Below, in pieces: positions 1 to 10,076 of a stretch of 64,000 nucleotides of DNA (positions are counted from its first letter, which is position 1; each line of letters opens with the position of its first letter). Below the pieces are notes generated by a model. That model was not told the origin of the DNA, did not search any database, and saw only the letters and a list, made by a program, of their open reading frames with translations. This DNA is from an uncultured Arenicella sp. (GTDB lineage Bacteria; Pseudomonadota; Gammaproteobacteria; Arenicellales; Arenicellaceae). Location: assembly GCA_947499305.1 (NCBI GenBank), contig CANMNN010000001.1:243597-307596 (forward strand), in the 5' to 3' direction. The position numbers and the translations under genes were made by a program.

Positions 1-423
1 TGTTGCGGCGCAAATAAAGTTGAGCAATACCGTGCAAAATTGTCAGGGCCAATGCTTGACCGAATAGACCTGCATGTTCATTTGCCGAGAATTTCGGTTT
101 CGGAGTTGCGCACAGATTCATCAAGGGTCGAATCATCAGAGTTTGTTCGACAACGAGTTTGTCGAGTGCGAGAGGTGCAATATCGACGTCAGTCAGTGCT
201 TAATAGTAAGTTGGCGGGTGTTTTGATCGAGCAATATTGTGGTTTAGAAGAGGGAATTCATCAATTCCTCGAAATTGCATGTGAGCGATTACATTTGTCG
301 GCCCGGGCTTATCACCGAATTATCCGTCTAGCTCGAACGATAGCTGATATGGCAGATAGCCGCTCAATTGAACAAGCTCACATCGCAGAAGCGATCGGCT
401 ATAGAAGCCTTGATCGGCAGTAG
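1..423 (+). CDS. comM: ComM/YifB-family AAA+ ATPase (Mg-chelatase-like), C-terminal part
   Basis: The reading frame is open from the first base, so the gene starts upstream of the window and only the last 140 codons are seen. The segment GPMLDRIDLHVHLP is the highly conserved stretch in the AAA+ module of ComM/YifB. The end (LSARAYHRIIRLARTIADM) is the helical Mg_chelatase_C domain carrying the sensor-2 arginines. ComM is a hexameric helicase that promotes branch migration during natural transformation, so the organism may be naturally competent (inference). The TTG at 40 is an internal codon and not a start. Confidence 0.93.
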   Translation, partial: CCGANKVEQYRAKLSGPMLDRIDLHVHLPRISVSELRTDSSRVESSEFVRQRVCRVREVQYRRQSVLNSKLAGVLIEQYCGLEEGIHQFLEIACERLHLSARAYHRIIRLARTIADMADSRSIEQAHIAEAIGYRSLDRQ

Positions 424-483
424 TAAAGCGAGTTGTGCTCTTGGGTAGCGGGGGCTTAGCGCTATTAGAAGGGCGGAGAAATT

Positions 484-518
484 AAAAAAGCCCTGCTGGT
501 TCCCCGGCAAGGCTCTTT
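484..518 (-). terminator. rho-independent terminator of the cold-shock gene
   Basis: Read on the minus strand, an 8-bp stem (AGCCTTGC pairing with GCAGGGCT, one G-T pair) is followed by a run of T residues. It lies 55 nt past the stop of the cold-shock gene. Confidence 0.75.
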
Positions 519-573
519 GATCGGCCATCTGCTATTAGCTTAAGCCGATGATAGTGCGTACTAATTAGTACGA

Positions 574-780
574 CTATAGCAATACGATGTTTTCAGCTTG
601 TGGGCCTTTATCGCCTTGCTTGACTTCGAATTCAACCTTTTGGCCTTCAGCCAAAGTTTTGAAGCCGTTACCAGAGATTGCACTGTAGTGTGCGAATACG
701 TCCGGGCCGCCTTCTTGCTCGATAAAGCCGAAGCCTTTAGTTTCGTTAAACCATTTAACCGTTCCGGTAGATGTTGCCAT
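574..780 (-). CDS. CspA-family cold-shock protein
   Basis: This 68-residue protein is a single cold-shock domain (OB fold). It shows RNP1 (KGFGFI, residues 15-20) and RNP2 (VFAHYSAI, about residues 28-35), the aromatic RNA-binding patches. Such proteins bind single-stranded RNA and act as RNA chaperones or anti-terminators in the cytoplasm. The start follows AGGA about 9 nt upstream. The gene is monocistronic, with its own terminator and a long A/T-rich upstream region, as usual for cold-shock genes. Whether it is cold-induced or constitutive cannot be told from the sequence. Confidence 0.95.
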   Translation of the reverse strand: MATSTGTVKWFNETKGFGFIEQEGGPDVFAHYSAISGNGFKTLAEGQKVEFEVKQGDKGPQAENIVLL

Positions 781-1435
781 AATTGTAAATCCTAAAAATG
801 TAAAGAGTGTTAATAATCGGTTTCTTCTGTAGTTTGGAGTGTTGCAAAACGTTTATTTAGTCTGAGCTAATTAAAGCTCGAAAATAAATTCTAACGCGCA
901 AACACTAGCAATTCTCTAGAAGATTTACGTGAAATGAAGCGGGTAGATACAAGCTCGACTTAAGCTGTAAATGACAAAACCGAATTACTAACGAAACACA
1001 AATCTATAACAAACAGTGAAACTAGAACAATCTGGTGTGCATAAATATCAATCGCACTTTCATGTGGCAATAGTATAAAGCGTTTGATGCTATGTTGGAA
1101 ACACTTAATTGAGATAACTTTCAGATATTTATAAGAAATTTCTAGTTTTGTGTGACAAATTTGAAATAGAAAGCGCCAAGCGATTAATCGCGTTGCCAAC
1201 TTTGCTAGACTTGATTAGTCGAAGACCATTTTTAGCGATAGCTACCATGGTCGAGTTTGTGCGGCTTGCAATGCAACTGGAGGCAGGTCCTAGCAGCCTA
1301 TACTAGGGCAACGCATCAGCGCGAACAAATTTTAGTTTCGGTCTTGTATTAGTGGTGCCCAGAGGTATGCGATCTAACTTCTTTTAAGCGCAGACCTAAG
1401 GCTTGTTCAGATAACCGTTCTTCCACTGATTTTTA
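781..1435. other. intergenic region upstream of the cold-shock gene
   Basis: About 650 bases without a convincing gene. The part next to the cold-shock start should hold its promoter and leader. A short hairpin GAGCT-TTAATT-AGCTC lies near 864-879. A 79-codon minus-strand ORF at 960-1199 has no family resemblance and no clear ribosome binding site, so I do not call it. Confidence 0.5.
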
Positions 1436-1777
1436 TCAGTCTTCTATGATTTGCCCACGATAAATTCGCTTTGGTTTACTTTGTTTCACGGAGGTGGTCG
1501 CTGCGGAACTAGGCTCAACTGAAGGTTCTTTGCTTAAGCGTTTCATAATTCTACTTAGCGCCTTAGGCTTATCCGCTTCACTAAGCCAATTTTCGCCAGC
1601 GCGTTCCAGAAAAATACCTGCAAGTAGTTTAATGTTTTCATCTCTGGTTTCTCGATATAAAGACGTCATCACGGAGCCAATATCTGGGTCTGATATTTTT
1701 AGGCCCGCTTGTTGACTATGCGGCACATTGCGCTTTATTTCGAAAAAAAGGTTTACCATGTATCGGTCGATGTTCAT
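1436..1777 (-). CDS. conserved small protein of unknown function, paralogue of the gene at 2214
   Basis: 113 residues from the ATG that begins MNIDRYMVNLFFEIKRN. I prefer this ATG over an upstream TTG because the paralogue at 2214-2498 aligns from the same point (NIDRAMVSLFFEIKRN). Both continue with a KIS-P-IG segment and a predicted helix containing AGE-WL near residue 75. The C-terminal 35 residues are Ser/Lys-rich and look disordered. No known domain is recognised. No signal peptide or membrane segment is seen, so it is probably cytoplasmic. The shared N-terminal half suggests a duplication. Confidence 0.7.
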   Translation of the reverse strand: MNIDRYMVNLFFEIKRNVPHSQQAGLKISDPDIGSVMTSLYRETRDENIKLLAGIFLERAGENWLSEADKPKALSRIMKRLSKEPSVEPSSAATTSVKQSKPKRIYRGQIIED

Positions 1778-2213
1778 TTCTGCTGGGTCTCGCAGGTTTA
1801 TGGCACACAAGCTGGAGGGGGGCTCGTGTGTCTGGGTTGTTTGGGTATCTTCCAGTTAAATGCTGAGCAAAGGGCGTGCCATGTTTTAGTAATTATCGAG
1901 CACGAATTCTTAAGTATCCGTTTTCATGTTGTCTGTGCGGCACGCCAAGGAGTGGGCAACTATTTTGAATAGTTTGTCAATTAGGAGTAGTAGGGGGAGC
2001 GCATAGCTTCACTCCTGCTCGAAAGACCTGTCGTCGATTGCCCGCCCTAAATCAGTGCAATGCGCAGTAGTGGTGCGCTGAAACTGTAAATTTCGATTAC
2101 TTAGTAGACATTTAATCAATCAATGTCCAAATAAATTGAAGACTATCTTGAGCGCACCTACGTCAAGCCAGATTAAGCAGCTTGGTTCAAAGTAAGCAGG
2201 GTTCAAGCGATAA
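1778..2213. other. intergenic region between two paralogous genes
   Basis: About 435 bases. I see no supported gene here. A + strand ORF at 1709-1972 overlaps the paralogue gene antisense and looks like a shadow. The region presumably holds the promoter of the 1436 gene. Confidence 0.4.
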
Positions 2214-2498
2214 TTAGTTGTTTAAGCGTGCAAACAGTGAGTCTTTACTAAACAGGCGTTTGGCTTTCTTGGGCTTCGCTATTTTTGCCAGCCATTCTTC
2301 GCCTGCTTGCTGCATAAAATCTCGAATCAAGCGTTTTAGGGCTTTGTTGCTAGAGTTTTGATACACCTTAACTAGAGAAGTTCCGATAGTCGGCGATGAA
2401 ATTTTCATTTCCTCTCGCTGTTCAAACGGCATGTTGCGTTTGATTTCGAAAAAAAGGCTGACCATAGCGCGGTCGATATTTAGTTGCTCTGAATTCAT
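2214..2498 (-). CDS. conserved small protein of unknown function, paralogue of the gene at 1436
   Basis: 94 residues starting at the ATG of MNSEQLNIDRAMVSLF, with AGGA 8 nt upstream. An in-frame extension of 13 codons further upstream exists but lacks a ribosome binding site. It shares the NIDR-MV-LFFEIKRN-P block and the AGE-WL helix with its neighbour but lacks that protein's long Ser/Lys tail. It ends in a basic stretch (KPKKAKRLF). No family is recognised and the function is unknown. The two genes face the same way but are 436 bases apart, so they are probably transcribed separately. Confidence 0.7.
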   Translation of the reverse strand: MNSEQLNIDRAMVSLFFEIKRNMPFEQREEMKISSPTIGTSLVKVYQNSSNKALKRLIRDFMQQAGEEWLAKIAKPKKAKRLFSKDSLFARLNN

Positions 2499-3172
2499 GG
2501 GTAGGGTCCTAGATTCGCAAATACCTATACCTAGCAAAATGCTGAGGTTTAAGCACGTTAAGTTGCATTTAGTTATTTAGTAAACGCCGAACTTTAGCTA
2601 ACTGCGCGCAAATATTTTAAAGTGCGGCAAAGTTTTGAGGCTCTACTTCGATGTTTATCTATACATTTTCGAACAGCAGTGTTCATTTCTTTAGCTGCTT
2701 AAGTATTTGACTCGGTCTCGTCATTCCACTTATAGCTGTAGCCTCATGCCTTGAAAACTTTGTTCAGAACTTTTACTGGCCCGTAAATCTACTCAACCCA
2801 TTGAGTTATTTGATATTTTTACCAAACGCTTGTCATCTGATCAAGTATTTTCGGTATTTATTAGCATTCCTTAATCAAACTAAGTAGAGCCGTCAAGTTT
2901 CGGTGGCTAGACAAAGGTAAGAATTTTAATTTTTTAACTTAGACGTGACCGCTTAGTTGTTGTATCATCGCGCCGCAAACGATGCTAGGCCGCCTTTTTT
3001 CGGTGATTTTAGAAGTTACTTTCGGTGGATTCATAGGCATCGTCGTTTTTTTGATGCATCAAAACTTAACGACGCCATCAAACGTAGCTATTTAGCGATA
3101 CGCATACGCGGCGGCACAACTGAATTAATAGATAACCGGAAAGCATGTGGCTTTCCACCTTGAGAGATCAAC
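2499..3172. other. long intergenic/leader region upstream of the EF-G gene
   Basis: About 670 bases. A 68-codon + strand ORF (2957-3163) ends just before the EF-G gene. It is Arg/Phe-rich without family resemblance and may simply be leader sequence. Promoters of the flanking divergent genes must lie here; I cannot place them with confidence. Confidence 0.4.
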
Positions 3173-5257
3173 ATGGCTGACCTATCGACATATAGAAATA
3201 TTGGTATCTTCGCGCACGTAGACGCGGGGAAAACAACGACTACCGAGCGTATCTTGAGCCTAACCGGCAAGATTCATAAAATCGGTGAAGTACACGATGG
3301 TGAAGCCACAACTGACTTCATGGAGCAAGAGCAAGAGCGTGGTATTACCATTCAATCAGCGGCGACAAGCTGCGAATGGGCTGGCCATCGTATGAATATC
3401 ATCGATACTCCAGGACACGTAGACTTCACAGTAGAGGTTTACCGATCTTTGAAAGTACTTGATGGCGGCATCGGCGTATTCTGTGGTTCTGGTGGTGTAG
3501 AGCCTCAGTCAGAAACTAACTGGCGCTATGCGAATGAATCGAAAGTTGCTCGCGTAATCTTCATTAACAAGCTTGACCGTATGGGCGCTGATTTTTATCG
3601 CGTTGTAGACCAAGTTGAGAATGTATTGGCTGCGAATCCGTTGGTAATGGTTCTACCAATTGGCATTGAGGATGACTTTGTTGGTGTTGTCGATCTGCTT
3701 GAGCGTAAGTCTTATGTATGGGACGGCTCTGGCGACCCGCTTAACTTTGAAGTTGGTGAAGTACCCGCTGACATGGCTGATAAAGTTGAAGAATACCGTG
3801 AAAAGTTGATCGAAACTGCTGTAGAAGCTGACGACGACATCATGGAAGCATACCTAGAAGGCGAAGAGCCAACTATGGAGCAAATCAAAGCGTGTATCCG
3901 TAAGGGTACTAATGAGTTAATGTTCTTCCCAACTTATTGCGGTTCTGCGTTCAAAAACAAAGGCGTTCAAAATGTATTGAACGCGGTGGTTGATTACCTA
4001 CCAAGCCCAACTGAAGTGCCGGCTCAGCCAATCGTTAACGAAGAAGGCGAAGAAACTGGTCGTTTCGCAACTGTATCTGAAGACGAAACTTTTAAAGCGC
4101 TAGCATTCAAAATTATGGACGACCGCTTTGGCGCATTGACTTTCGTTCGTATTTACTCGGGTAAATTGAATAAAGGCGACACCATTTTGAACTCGTTTAC
4201 TGGCAAAACCGAACGTGTTGGTCGTATGGTAGAAATGCACGCAGATGATCGTATTGAATTAGACCGCGCTGGCGCGGGCGACATCATTGCGATTGTTGGC
4301 ATGAAGAACGTCCAAACAGGTCATACATTATGTGATCCAAAAGACATCGTTACGCTTGAGCCAATGGTATTCCCAGACCCAGTAATCTCTATGGCCGTTT
4401 TTCCGAAGGACAAAGCAGCTACTGAGAAAATGGGCATCGCACTGGGTAAAATGGTTGCTGAGGATCCATCTTTCATCGTTGAGACTGACCAAGAGTCGGG
4501 CGAGACAATTTTGAAAGGTATGGGCGAACTTCACTTGGATATTAAAGTCGATATTTTGAAGCGTACTCACGGTGTTGAATGTACCGTAGGCGCGCCACAA
4601 GTAGCATACCGCGAGTCTATTACACAGCGCATAGAAGACAGTTATACGCACAAGAAGCAATCTGGTGGTTCTGGTCAGTTCGGTAAGATCGATTACATCA
4701 TCGAACCAAACGAGCCGGGCGAAGGCTTCTCATTCGAGTCTAAGGTTACTGGTGGTAACGTTCCTCGTGAATTCTGGCCTGCTATTGAAAAAGGCTTTGC
4801 CGGTTCAATGGACAAAGGTGTATTGGCTGGTTTCCCAACAGAAGACGTTAAAGTAACTTTGATGGATGGTGGCTTCCACGCGGTGGATTCATCTGCAGTG
4901 GCATTTGAGATTGCAGCGAAGGGCGCATATCGTCAGTCGTTACCTAAAGCTGGAGCGCAAATCATCGAGCCAATTATGGGCGTTGACGTATTCTCACCTG
5001 AGGACAATGTTGGTGACGTAATCGGTGACTTGAACCGTCGTCGTGGCATGATGAAGAGCCAAGATCTAACGCCAACTGGCGTTCGCATCAAAGCTGACGT
5101 GCCACTATCCGAAATGTTCGGTTACATCGGCGACCTACGTACAATGACATCAGGCCGTGGTCAGTTCTCTATGGAGTTCTCACACTACATGCCATGTCCA
5201 CGTAACGTAGCTGACGAAGTGATTGCGGCACAAAAAGAGAAAGACGCAGCTAAGTAA
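3173..5257 (+). CDS. fusA: translation elongation factor G, second (FusB/FusA2) type
   Basis: 694 residues, a complete EF-G. It is the GTPase that drives ribosomal translocation and, with RRF, ribosome recycling. G1 is [12 protein letters not shown] near residue 15, G3 is DTPGHVDF and G4 is NKLD. The remaining EF-G domains II-V follow. The N-terminus ([15 protein letters not shown]) and the [18 protein letters not shown] segment match the second gammaproteobacterial EF-G better than the one in the str operon. Standing alone here, without rpsL, rpsG or tuf, supports that. The ATG follows GAGAG about 7 nt upstream. The canonical EF-G gene is expected elsewhere in the genome (inference). Confidence 0.95.
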   Translation: MADLSTYRNIGIFAHVDAGKTTTTERILSLTGKIHKIGEVHDGEATTDFMEQEQERGITIQSAATSCEWAGHRMNIIDTPGHVDFTVEVYRSLKVLDGGIGVFCGSGGVEPQSETNWRYANESKVARVIFINKLDRMGADFYRVVDQVENVLAANPLVMVLPIGIEDDFVGVVDLLERKSYVWDGSGDPLNFEVGEVPADMADKVEEYREKLIETAVEADDDIMEAYLEGEEPTMEQIKACIRKGTNELMFFPTYCGSAFKNKGVQNVLNAVVDYLPSPTEVPAQPIVNEEGEETGRFATVSEDETFKALAFKIMDDRFGALTFVRIYSGKLNKGDTILNSFTGKTERVGRMVEMHADDRIELDRAGAGDIIAIVGMKNVQTGHTLCDPKDIVTLEPMVFPDPVISMAVFPKDKAATEKMGIALGKMVAEDPSFIVETDQESGETILKGMGELHLDIKVDILKRTHGVECTVGAPQVAYRESITQRIEDSYTHKKQSGGSGQFGKIDYIIEPNEPGEGFSFESKVTGGNVPREFWPAIEKGFAGSMDKGVLAGFPTEDVKVTLMDGGFHAVDSSAVAFEIAAKGAYRQSLPKAGAQIIEPIMGVDVFSPEDNVGDVIGDLNRRRGMMKSQDLTPTGVRIKADVPLSEMFGYIGDLRTMTSGRGQFSMEFSHYMPCPRNVADEVIAAQKEKDAAK

Positions 5258-5261
5258 CGTA

Positions 5262-5359
5262 CAGGATGTACTAACACCCTGAAGGGCAGGAGCCCGAGAA
5301 GGGTGACGGTGCGCCAGGATGTACTAACACTCTTGAGGGCAGTAGCCCGAGAAGGGTGA
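5262..5359 (+). repeat. tandem 45-bp hairpin repeat after the EF-G gene
   Basis: Two copies (5262-5306 and 5315-5359) begin CAGGATGTACTAACAC and end GAGAAGGGTGA. Each folds as CACCCT/AGGGTG around GGGC/GCCC. Differences between copies keep the pairing through G-T or matched changes. The repeats lie between the fusA stop and its terminator. Confidence 0.85.
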
Positions 5360-5365
5360 ATTGTT

Positions 5366-5400
5366 AAAAGCCTCAACGAGAAATTCGTTGGGGCTTTTTT
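5366..5400 (+). terminator. rho-independent terminator of the EF-G transcript
   Basis: The stem AAGCCTCAACGA pairs with TCGTTGGGGCTT around GAAAT, followed by six T residues. Confidence 0.9.
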
Positions 5401-5429
5401 ATTGCCAAAAATTCAATTATCTTAACGAT

Positions 5430-5753
5430 ATGAAATTGATTAAACGTAAAGCCTCGATTCTTTTGTTGTGCATGCTTCTATTATCAGCGTGTAGTGATAA
5501 GCCCGCTGAGCCTGTTGATGAAGAAGGCACTCAAAAATTGAATGCCAAATTACTTGAGTCTATGCAAGAAATTAGCGATGCCCAAACTGAGAAAGCTGAG
5601 GGAGCTGGGGAGAAAGAACTCGAAAGGTTGTCCGAAGCGGACCGGCAAGCACTGATTGATCTGACTATTGACGAATCGGCCGAAGCGGTTAAAGAAGATG
5701 CTGATAAGGTAGTCGATCTAATAGAAGAGCTAAATAACATTGCTAACGATTGA
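5430..5753 (+). CDS. small acidic lipoprotein
   Basis: 107 residues from the ATG of MKLIKRK. The longer in-frame start would sit inside the EF-G terminator, so I reject it. A type II signal peptide with lipobox LLSAC (Cys near residue 21) predicts a lipid-anchored envelope protein. The mature part is very rich in Glu, Asp and Ala and almost entirely helical by composition (LESMQEISDAQTEKAEGAGE), possibly a coiled coil. No family is recognised. It starts 30 nt after the EF-G terminator and is therefore likely an independent gene. Confidence 0.8.
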   Translation: MKLIKRKASILLLCMLLLSACSDKPAEPVDEEGTQKLNAKLLESMQEISDAQTEKAEGAGEKELERLSEADRQALIDLTIDESAEAVKEDADKVVDLIEELNNIAND

Positions 5754-5873
5754 AAAAATCGGCGAAAGACGTTGATTTACGTCAGATTTATAGATTTTTA
5801 ACGATTCGCTCAGAGTGTATGGCGTATGGTATTGTAATCAGGTAACTTTTTTTCGGGGGGAAATAAGGGCTAT

Positions 5874-8800
5874 ATGAAAAACATTAGATCAAGGATAAGA
5901 AACACAGCATACGCGGTTTGTTTACTTGGTAGTGCTTTTGCTCTGCCAGCCAACGCCGTGATTTGCTCCACAGATTCAAATATAGCAATTCCTGACGGGT
6001 CGGGTTCTGCGACATCAGGAGGAGCTGTATCTGTAAGTATAATCGTCCCCAGCTCTCCCGGTACAACCGTCGTAGATTTAGACTTCGATCTGGCAATTAA
6101 TCATACTTATGTGGGAGATTTGGTTGCTACATTGACGAGTCCAGCTGGTACCACCGTCACGCTAATGGACCGACCAGGCGTGCCAGCTTCTACATTCGGG
6201 TGCAGTGGTAACAATATATCAGGTCTAACGCTCGACGATGCTGCAGGAACGTCTATTGAAACTCAATGTGCCGGCGCAGTGCCAACAATATCTGGAACTC
6301 ACCAGCCAACCGGGTCTCTATCTGCATTTAATGGAGAGTTGGTTTCAGGTACGTGGACGCTCTCCGTTACTGACAATGCTGGGCAAGATCTAGGGACTAT
6401 TATTGCTGGCAATAACTGTTTAGATCTATCTACAACGCCAGTTACTCTTAGTTCTTTCAAGGCTCGAAAGCGCGGAAAGTATTTAAAGGCCGATTGGGAA
6501 ACCGCAAGTGAATCTTTTAATTTGGGTTTTCATTTATGGGGAGAGGTTGATGGCGAGTGGCAACAGCTCAATAGAGGTCTGATTGGCAGTCAAGTTGTCG
6601 ACTCTTCTGTGCCTCAAAACTATCGAGATAAAATTAATGTTCTAAAGCTGGACGGGGAACTGACTCGAGTTGGGATTTCATCTGTGTCGACTTCAGGGCA
6701 GGAAGAATTTTATGGCCCGTTCGAAATTGGCGAAAAATATGGTGACGAGGCTGTTCCGAAATACATAGACTGGACTTATCAGCGCAACCAACACGATAAA
6801 GCTATGCAGTCGGCTGGGTACGTAAAAAAGAAGGGACGCTGGATTCGAAATAATGAGCGAAGACAGAAAATACAAACCCGTCAAGAAAAGCGGTTTCCAG
6901 ATGTGCTTATTGATATTGAGTCCGCGGGCGTATATCAGCTTAGTTATGAGGACCTAAAAGAGCAGGGTATAGACCTTCGCGGCATGCCAGTTCATAAAAT
7001 GGCCTTAACTCGAAATACCGAGCGTGTCGCACGAGTGATTATCAATGAAAACCCCAGATACAAGCGACGATTTGGTCCGGGTTCTGTACTTCAGTTTTAC
7101 GCTGAAGGCCCATCTGAATCTCATTCGCGTTATGTCGCAGTGCAGCCATATAGGTTGTCACTTAATTCGGCACATGTACTAGAGTTGAGGGAATGGAAAG
7201 AAACTTCTGATGAGACTGGCGTCCACGCAAACCCTAAGGTTGGGTCTCATAGTTATCGCCAGGCTTTTGGCGATAAAAACCTATATTCGTTTGGATTGGC
7301 CGGAGATGGTTGGTATGACTCTTCAATCAGGGCAATCAGAAGCATTGGTACAAAGATTATAAATCTAGAGGTTCCGTCGGATGCGGACCTTGGTCAAGCG
7401 AGTGAGATCGCGCTATCACTGTACGGAGTAACCAACTTTCCTCGCGTTGACGCTGATGGAGATGGTGACTTAGAACCGACCCATCATTATCGTGTTTACC
7501 TAAACCGAACAGAGTTTCCTGAGGCGGTTATAGATGGATATGCTAATGGTAAGACTCTGATAAATGTCGTTCAGAAGGTTTCAGGTCAGTTGCGACACGG
7601 TTTAAATGAGATTCAAATTGAGTTAATACCCGACAATGGTCATGGGCTCGATCTGGCCTATTTAATTGATGGTTCGTTAAGCTATGAACGACCAAACAAA
7701 ATGGCATCACAGGGTTTGAGTTTTATCGCCCCCGCTGATGATGCGTTGATTCAGGTTGATGCTAACGGCTTGGAGGTCGACTCGGTAATAGCGGTTGATT
7801 CCGAGGGAAATGCAGCGTTTCGTTCGTTTAATATTATCGACGATTCACTGCAACTCAGCCTATTAAACAATGGTTCACAGCGCGGTCCTGTGAAACTGTT
7901 TATTCAGGAACGCGGTAACCCTAAGAAACCAAAAGCTTTCTACTACGCAGCACAAACAGATTCAGCTCAATTGGATTTATCCGAAATTGACTATGTTGTT
8001 ATCGCCGACGACAGCTTACGAGGCGAAACTCTTCAGTCGTTTGTCACACGTCAAAATGAATTAGGAAGAAATACCAAAGTAGTCAGTAGTCAATCGATTT
8101 TCAATACCTATAGTGATGGTAGTGCTGTGCCGCATGCAATTGCCGATTATCTAGCCGAGCAATCGCAGACATCACAATTTAAGTATGTGTTGTTGGTTGG
8201 TGGTCATACATATAATTATCGAGGCTACAATACTGATGAAAGTAATCGTCCGATCAACTTAATACCCAGTTTCTATAGGGGTAGTGAAGCCGTGATACGA
8301 CAGATTCCTACGGCAGTTCCATTTGTCGACTTTGACAAAGATGGCGCGCCGGATAGGGCGATAGGCCGATGGCCTGTTCGTGATCAGGCGCAGTTAAAGT
8401 TGATCGTGGAGAAGACGTTAGCGTGGCACGCTGAGGGAAGCCATCGTGACTCAATGTCGGCGCTTTTCATCGCAGATGCGAAGGATCAGCAGAATAACTT
8501 CAACCAGTCAGTACAGCGCCTTAAGTCGTCGCTGGGTTCGCAAGCGGGTCCTTGGCCCGAACCGAAACAAGTGATACTTGATGGTATCCTAATTGATGAA
8601 TCAATTGATGCTGGTGAAAAACTCACATACGCCCGTAGCTTAATTGTTGATGCGATTAATCAAGGCCCGGCTTTGACCGTCTACTCGGGCCATGGGGCTC
8701 CAGGTATGTGGGGACGACAAGGCTTAGTCTATGGGCCAGTTTCCGATCAGCTTGAGAACGCGGCTACGCCTACGTTGATAGTGCCATTGGCGTGTTACAC

Positions 8801-9146
8801 CACTTACTATGAGACTCCGGAAGTAAAATCACTGCCTGAGGTGCTATTAACCGACTCAGCCGGTGGCGCTGTCGCGATTACCGGTGCCGCTCTATTGAGC
8901 CGCTCAGGCGACAATGAGCGTTTTGGTCGTGCCTTGTTGAAGAAGTTGAGTGTTTCAGCAATGGACTTGGGTACTGCGGTGTTGTCAATTAAGAGAGATA
9001 TTCACAAAATCAGCCCAAGACACCAAACTGTTGTCGATAACTGGATTACTCTTGGGGATCCTACATTGAGCTTTGGCCTAGTGAATACTGAACCAAGCCC
9101 CATTATTGACGACAGCTCGCCCGATAAAGCCCTTAATCAAGAATAG
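5874..9146 (+). CDS. secreted C25-family (gingipain-like) cysteine peptidase with N-terminal P-domain
   Basis: 1090 residues. A signal peptide ends near ALPANA (residue 28). Residues about 30-180 resemble a proprotein-convertase P-domain (beta-sandwich with DLDFDLAINHTYVGDLVATL and LSAFNGELVSGTWTLSV). A middle region of beta-rich segments follows. The C-terminal third is the peptidase C25 domain: YSGHGA with His940 and PLACYTTYY with Cys974 match the His/Cys dyad of gingipains. FDKDGAPDRAIGRWPV is another conserved C25 block. It should be an extracellular or surface protease. No type IX sorting domain is visible, and type IX secretion is not expected in gammaproteobacteria, so the export route past the periplasm is unknown. 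Confidence 0.88.
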   Translation: MKNIRSRIRNTAYAVCLLGSAFALPANAVICSTDSNIAIPDGSGSATSGGAVSVSIIVPSSPGTTVVDLDFDLAINHTYVGDLVATLTSPAGTTVTLMDRPGVPASTFGCSGNNISGLTLDDAAGTSIETQCAGAVPTISGTHQPTGSLSAFNGELVSGTWTLSVTDNAGQDLGTIIAGNNCLDLSTTPVTLSSFKARKRGKYLKADWETASESFNLGFHLWGEVDGEWQQLNRGLIGSQVVDSSVPQNYRDKINVLKLDGELTRVGISSVSTSGQEEFYGPFEIGEKYGDEAVPKYIDWTYQRNQHDKAMQSAGYVKKKGRWIRNNERRQKIQTRQEKRFPDVLIDIESAGVYQLSYEDLKEQGIDLRGMPVHKMALTRNTERVARVIINENPRYKRRFGPGSVLQFYAEGPSESHSRYVAVQPYRLSLNSAHVLELREWKETSDETGVHANPKVGSHSYRQAFGDKNLYSFGLAGDGWYDSSIRAIRSIGTKIINLEVPSDADLGQASEIALSLYGVTNFPRVDADGDGDLEPTHHYRVYLNRTEFPEAVIDGYANGKTLINVVQKVSGQLRHGLNEIQIELIPDNGHGLDLAYLIDGSLSYERPNKMASQGLSFIAPADDALIQVDANGLEVDSVIAVDSEGNAAFRSFNIIDDSLQLSLLNNGSQRGPVKLFIQERGNPKKPKAFYYAAQTDSAQLDLSEIDYVVIADDSLRGETLQSFVTRQNELGRNTKVVSSQSIFNTYSDGSAVPHAIADYLAEQSQTSQFKYVLLVGGHTYNYRGYNTDESNRPINLIPSFYRGSEAVIRQIPTAVPFVDFDKDGAPDRAIGRWPVRDQAQLKLIVEKTLAWHAEGSHRDSMSALFIADAKDQQNNFNQSVQRLKSSLGSQAGPWPEPKQVILDGILIDESIDAGEKLTYARSLIVDAINQGPALTVYSGHGAPGMWGRQGLVYGPVSDQLENAATPTLIVPLACYTTYYETPEVKSLPEVLLTDSAGGAVAITGAALLSRSGDNERFGRALLKKLSVSAMDLGTAVLSIKRDIHKISPRHQTVVDNWITLGDPTLSFGLVNTEPSPIIDDSSPDKALNQE

Positions 9147-9158
9147 TGTTTTGTATTT

Positions 9159-10076
9159 TTAGTCGCTCGCTTGCTTTTCTCGGTGTAGATACCAAACGCC
9201 GAGTACGGTGATTGTAATACCAAGTGCGTGGTATACGGTAAAAGCCTCACTTAAAATAATGATCGCGAAACTGCTCGTAAATGCCGGCCCGACCATGGCC
9301 ACAATTCCTGTTTTGTTCGCGCCTATTCGAGCGACAGCGGCGGTGGTGAAGAATGTTGGTATCACCGTGCAAAAGATTGCGATCACCAAAATCCAGAAAA
9401 GGCCTTCGGCATTAACCTGAGGAGCGCTGATGCTTCGAGTTAGAGCGTAATGGATGAAAATACCAATGCTCGCCGAAATAAGCGCTACGCAGGTGAACAC
9501 TCGGCTGCCTAATTGGCTGATATACCGTTTGCTGAAAATTAAGTAGATTGAGAATGACAAGGCGCTAGCAAGAATGAATAGTGCACCAGTGGTCACGTCA
9601 CTTCCAAACTCGTTTAGGTCGTGGCCAAATATAATCGCCACTCCGGTGTATGTAATGGCTAAGGAGACCAGCATTCGCATGTTGATTTTCTCTCCAAACA
9701 TTAAGGCGCCTAACATCACAACCATTGTCGGGTATACATACAAAATCATTCGCCCTAACTGAGTGGTGACATATTGCAGACCCAGCAAGTCTAAGAAGCT
9801 AGCGCAATAGTAGCCAAAAAGCCCAATGGTGCTGCATGCTAAGACATTTTTGAAATTCAAGCGCCTTCGTTTTTCGGGGTCACGTAACAAAAAGAACAGC
9901 ATCAGCGCGTAGATTGGAATCGAGAACAGCATTCTGAACGCGATCAATGTCGTTGGGTCGATGCCTTGAGCATAAACCAGTTTCACAAAAATTGGACGAA
10001 TGGCAAATAAAGCCGCGCTGCCAATGCCAAATAAGAAGCCTGCGGTAAGGTCGGAAACTTGATTGCTTTGAGACAT
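9159..10076 (-). CDS. EamA/DMT-family inner-membrane transporter
   Basis: 305 residues from the ATG of MSQSNQVSD; an upstream TTG is possible but has no better ribosome binding site. About ten hydrophobic helices are arranged as two EamA repeats (roughly residues 15-145 and 155-295). The conserved end of repeat 1 is RMILYVYPTMVVMLGALMFGEKI. Family members export amino acids, metabolites or nucleotide precursors. The substrate cannot be deduced. It converges on the C25 peptidase gene with only 12 nt between stop codons and probably forms its own transcript. Confidence 0.9.
   Translation of the reverse strand: MSQSNQVSDLTAGFLFGIGSAALFAIRPIFVKLVYAQGIDPTTLIAFRMLFSIPIYALMLFFLLRDPEKRRRLNFKNVLACSTIGLFGYYCASFLDLLGLQYVTTQLGRMILYVYPTMVVMLGALMFGEKINMRMLVSLAITYTGVAIIFGHDLNEFGSDVTTGALFILASALSFSIYLIFSKRYISQLGSRVFTCVALISASIGIFIHYALTRSISAPQVNAEGLFWILVIAIFCTVIPTFFTTAAVARIGANKTGIVAMVGPAFTSSFAIIILSEAFTVYHALGITITVLGVWYLHREKQASD

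Noticed and set aside
960..1199. 79-codon minus-strand ORF
   Set aside because: No ribosome binding site, no family resemblance, in an A/T-rich control region.
2957..3163. 68-codon ORF before the EF-G gene
   Set aside because: Arg/Phe-rich composition without family; more likely untranslated leader.
4328..4660. 110-codon minus-strand ORF inside the EF-G gene
   Set aside because: Antisense shadow of a strongly conserved coding sequence.
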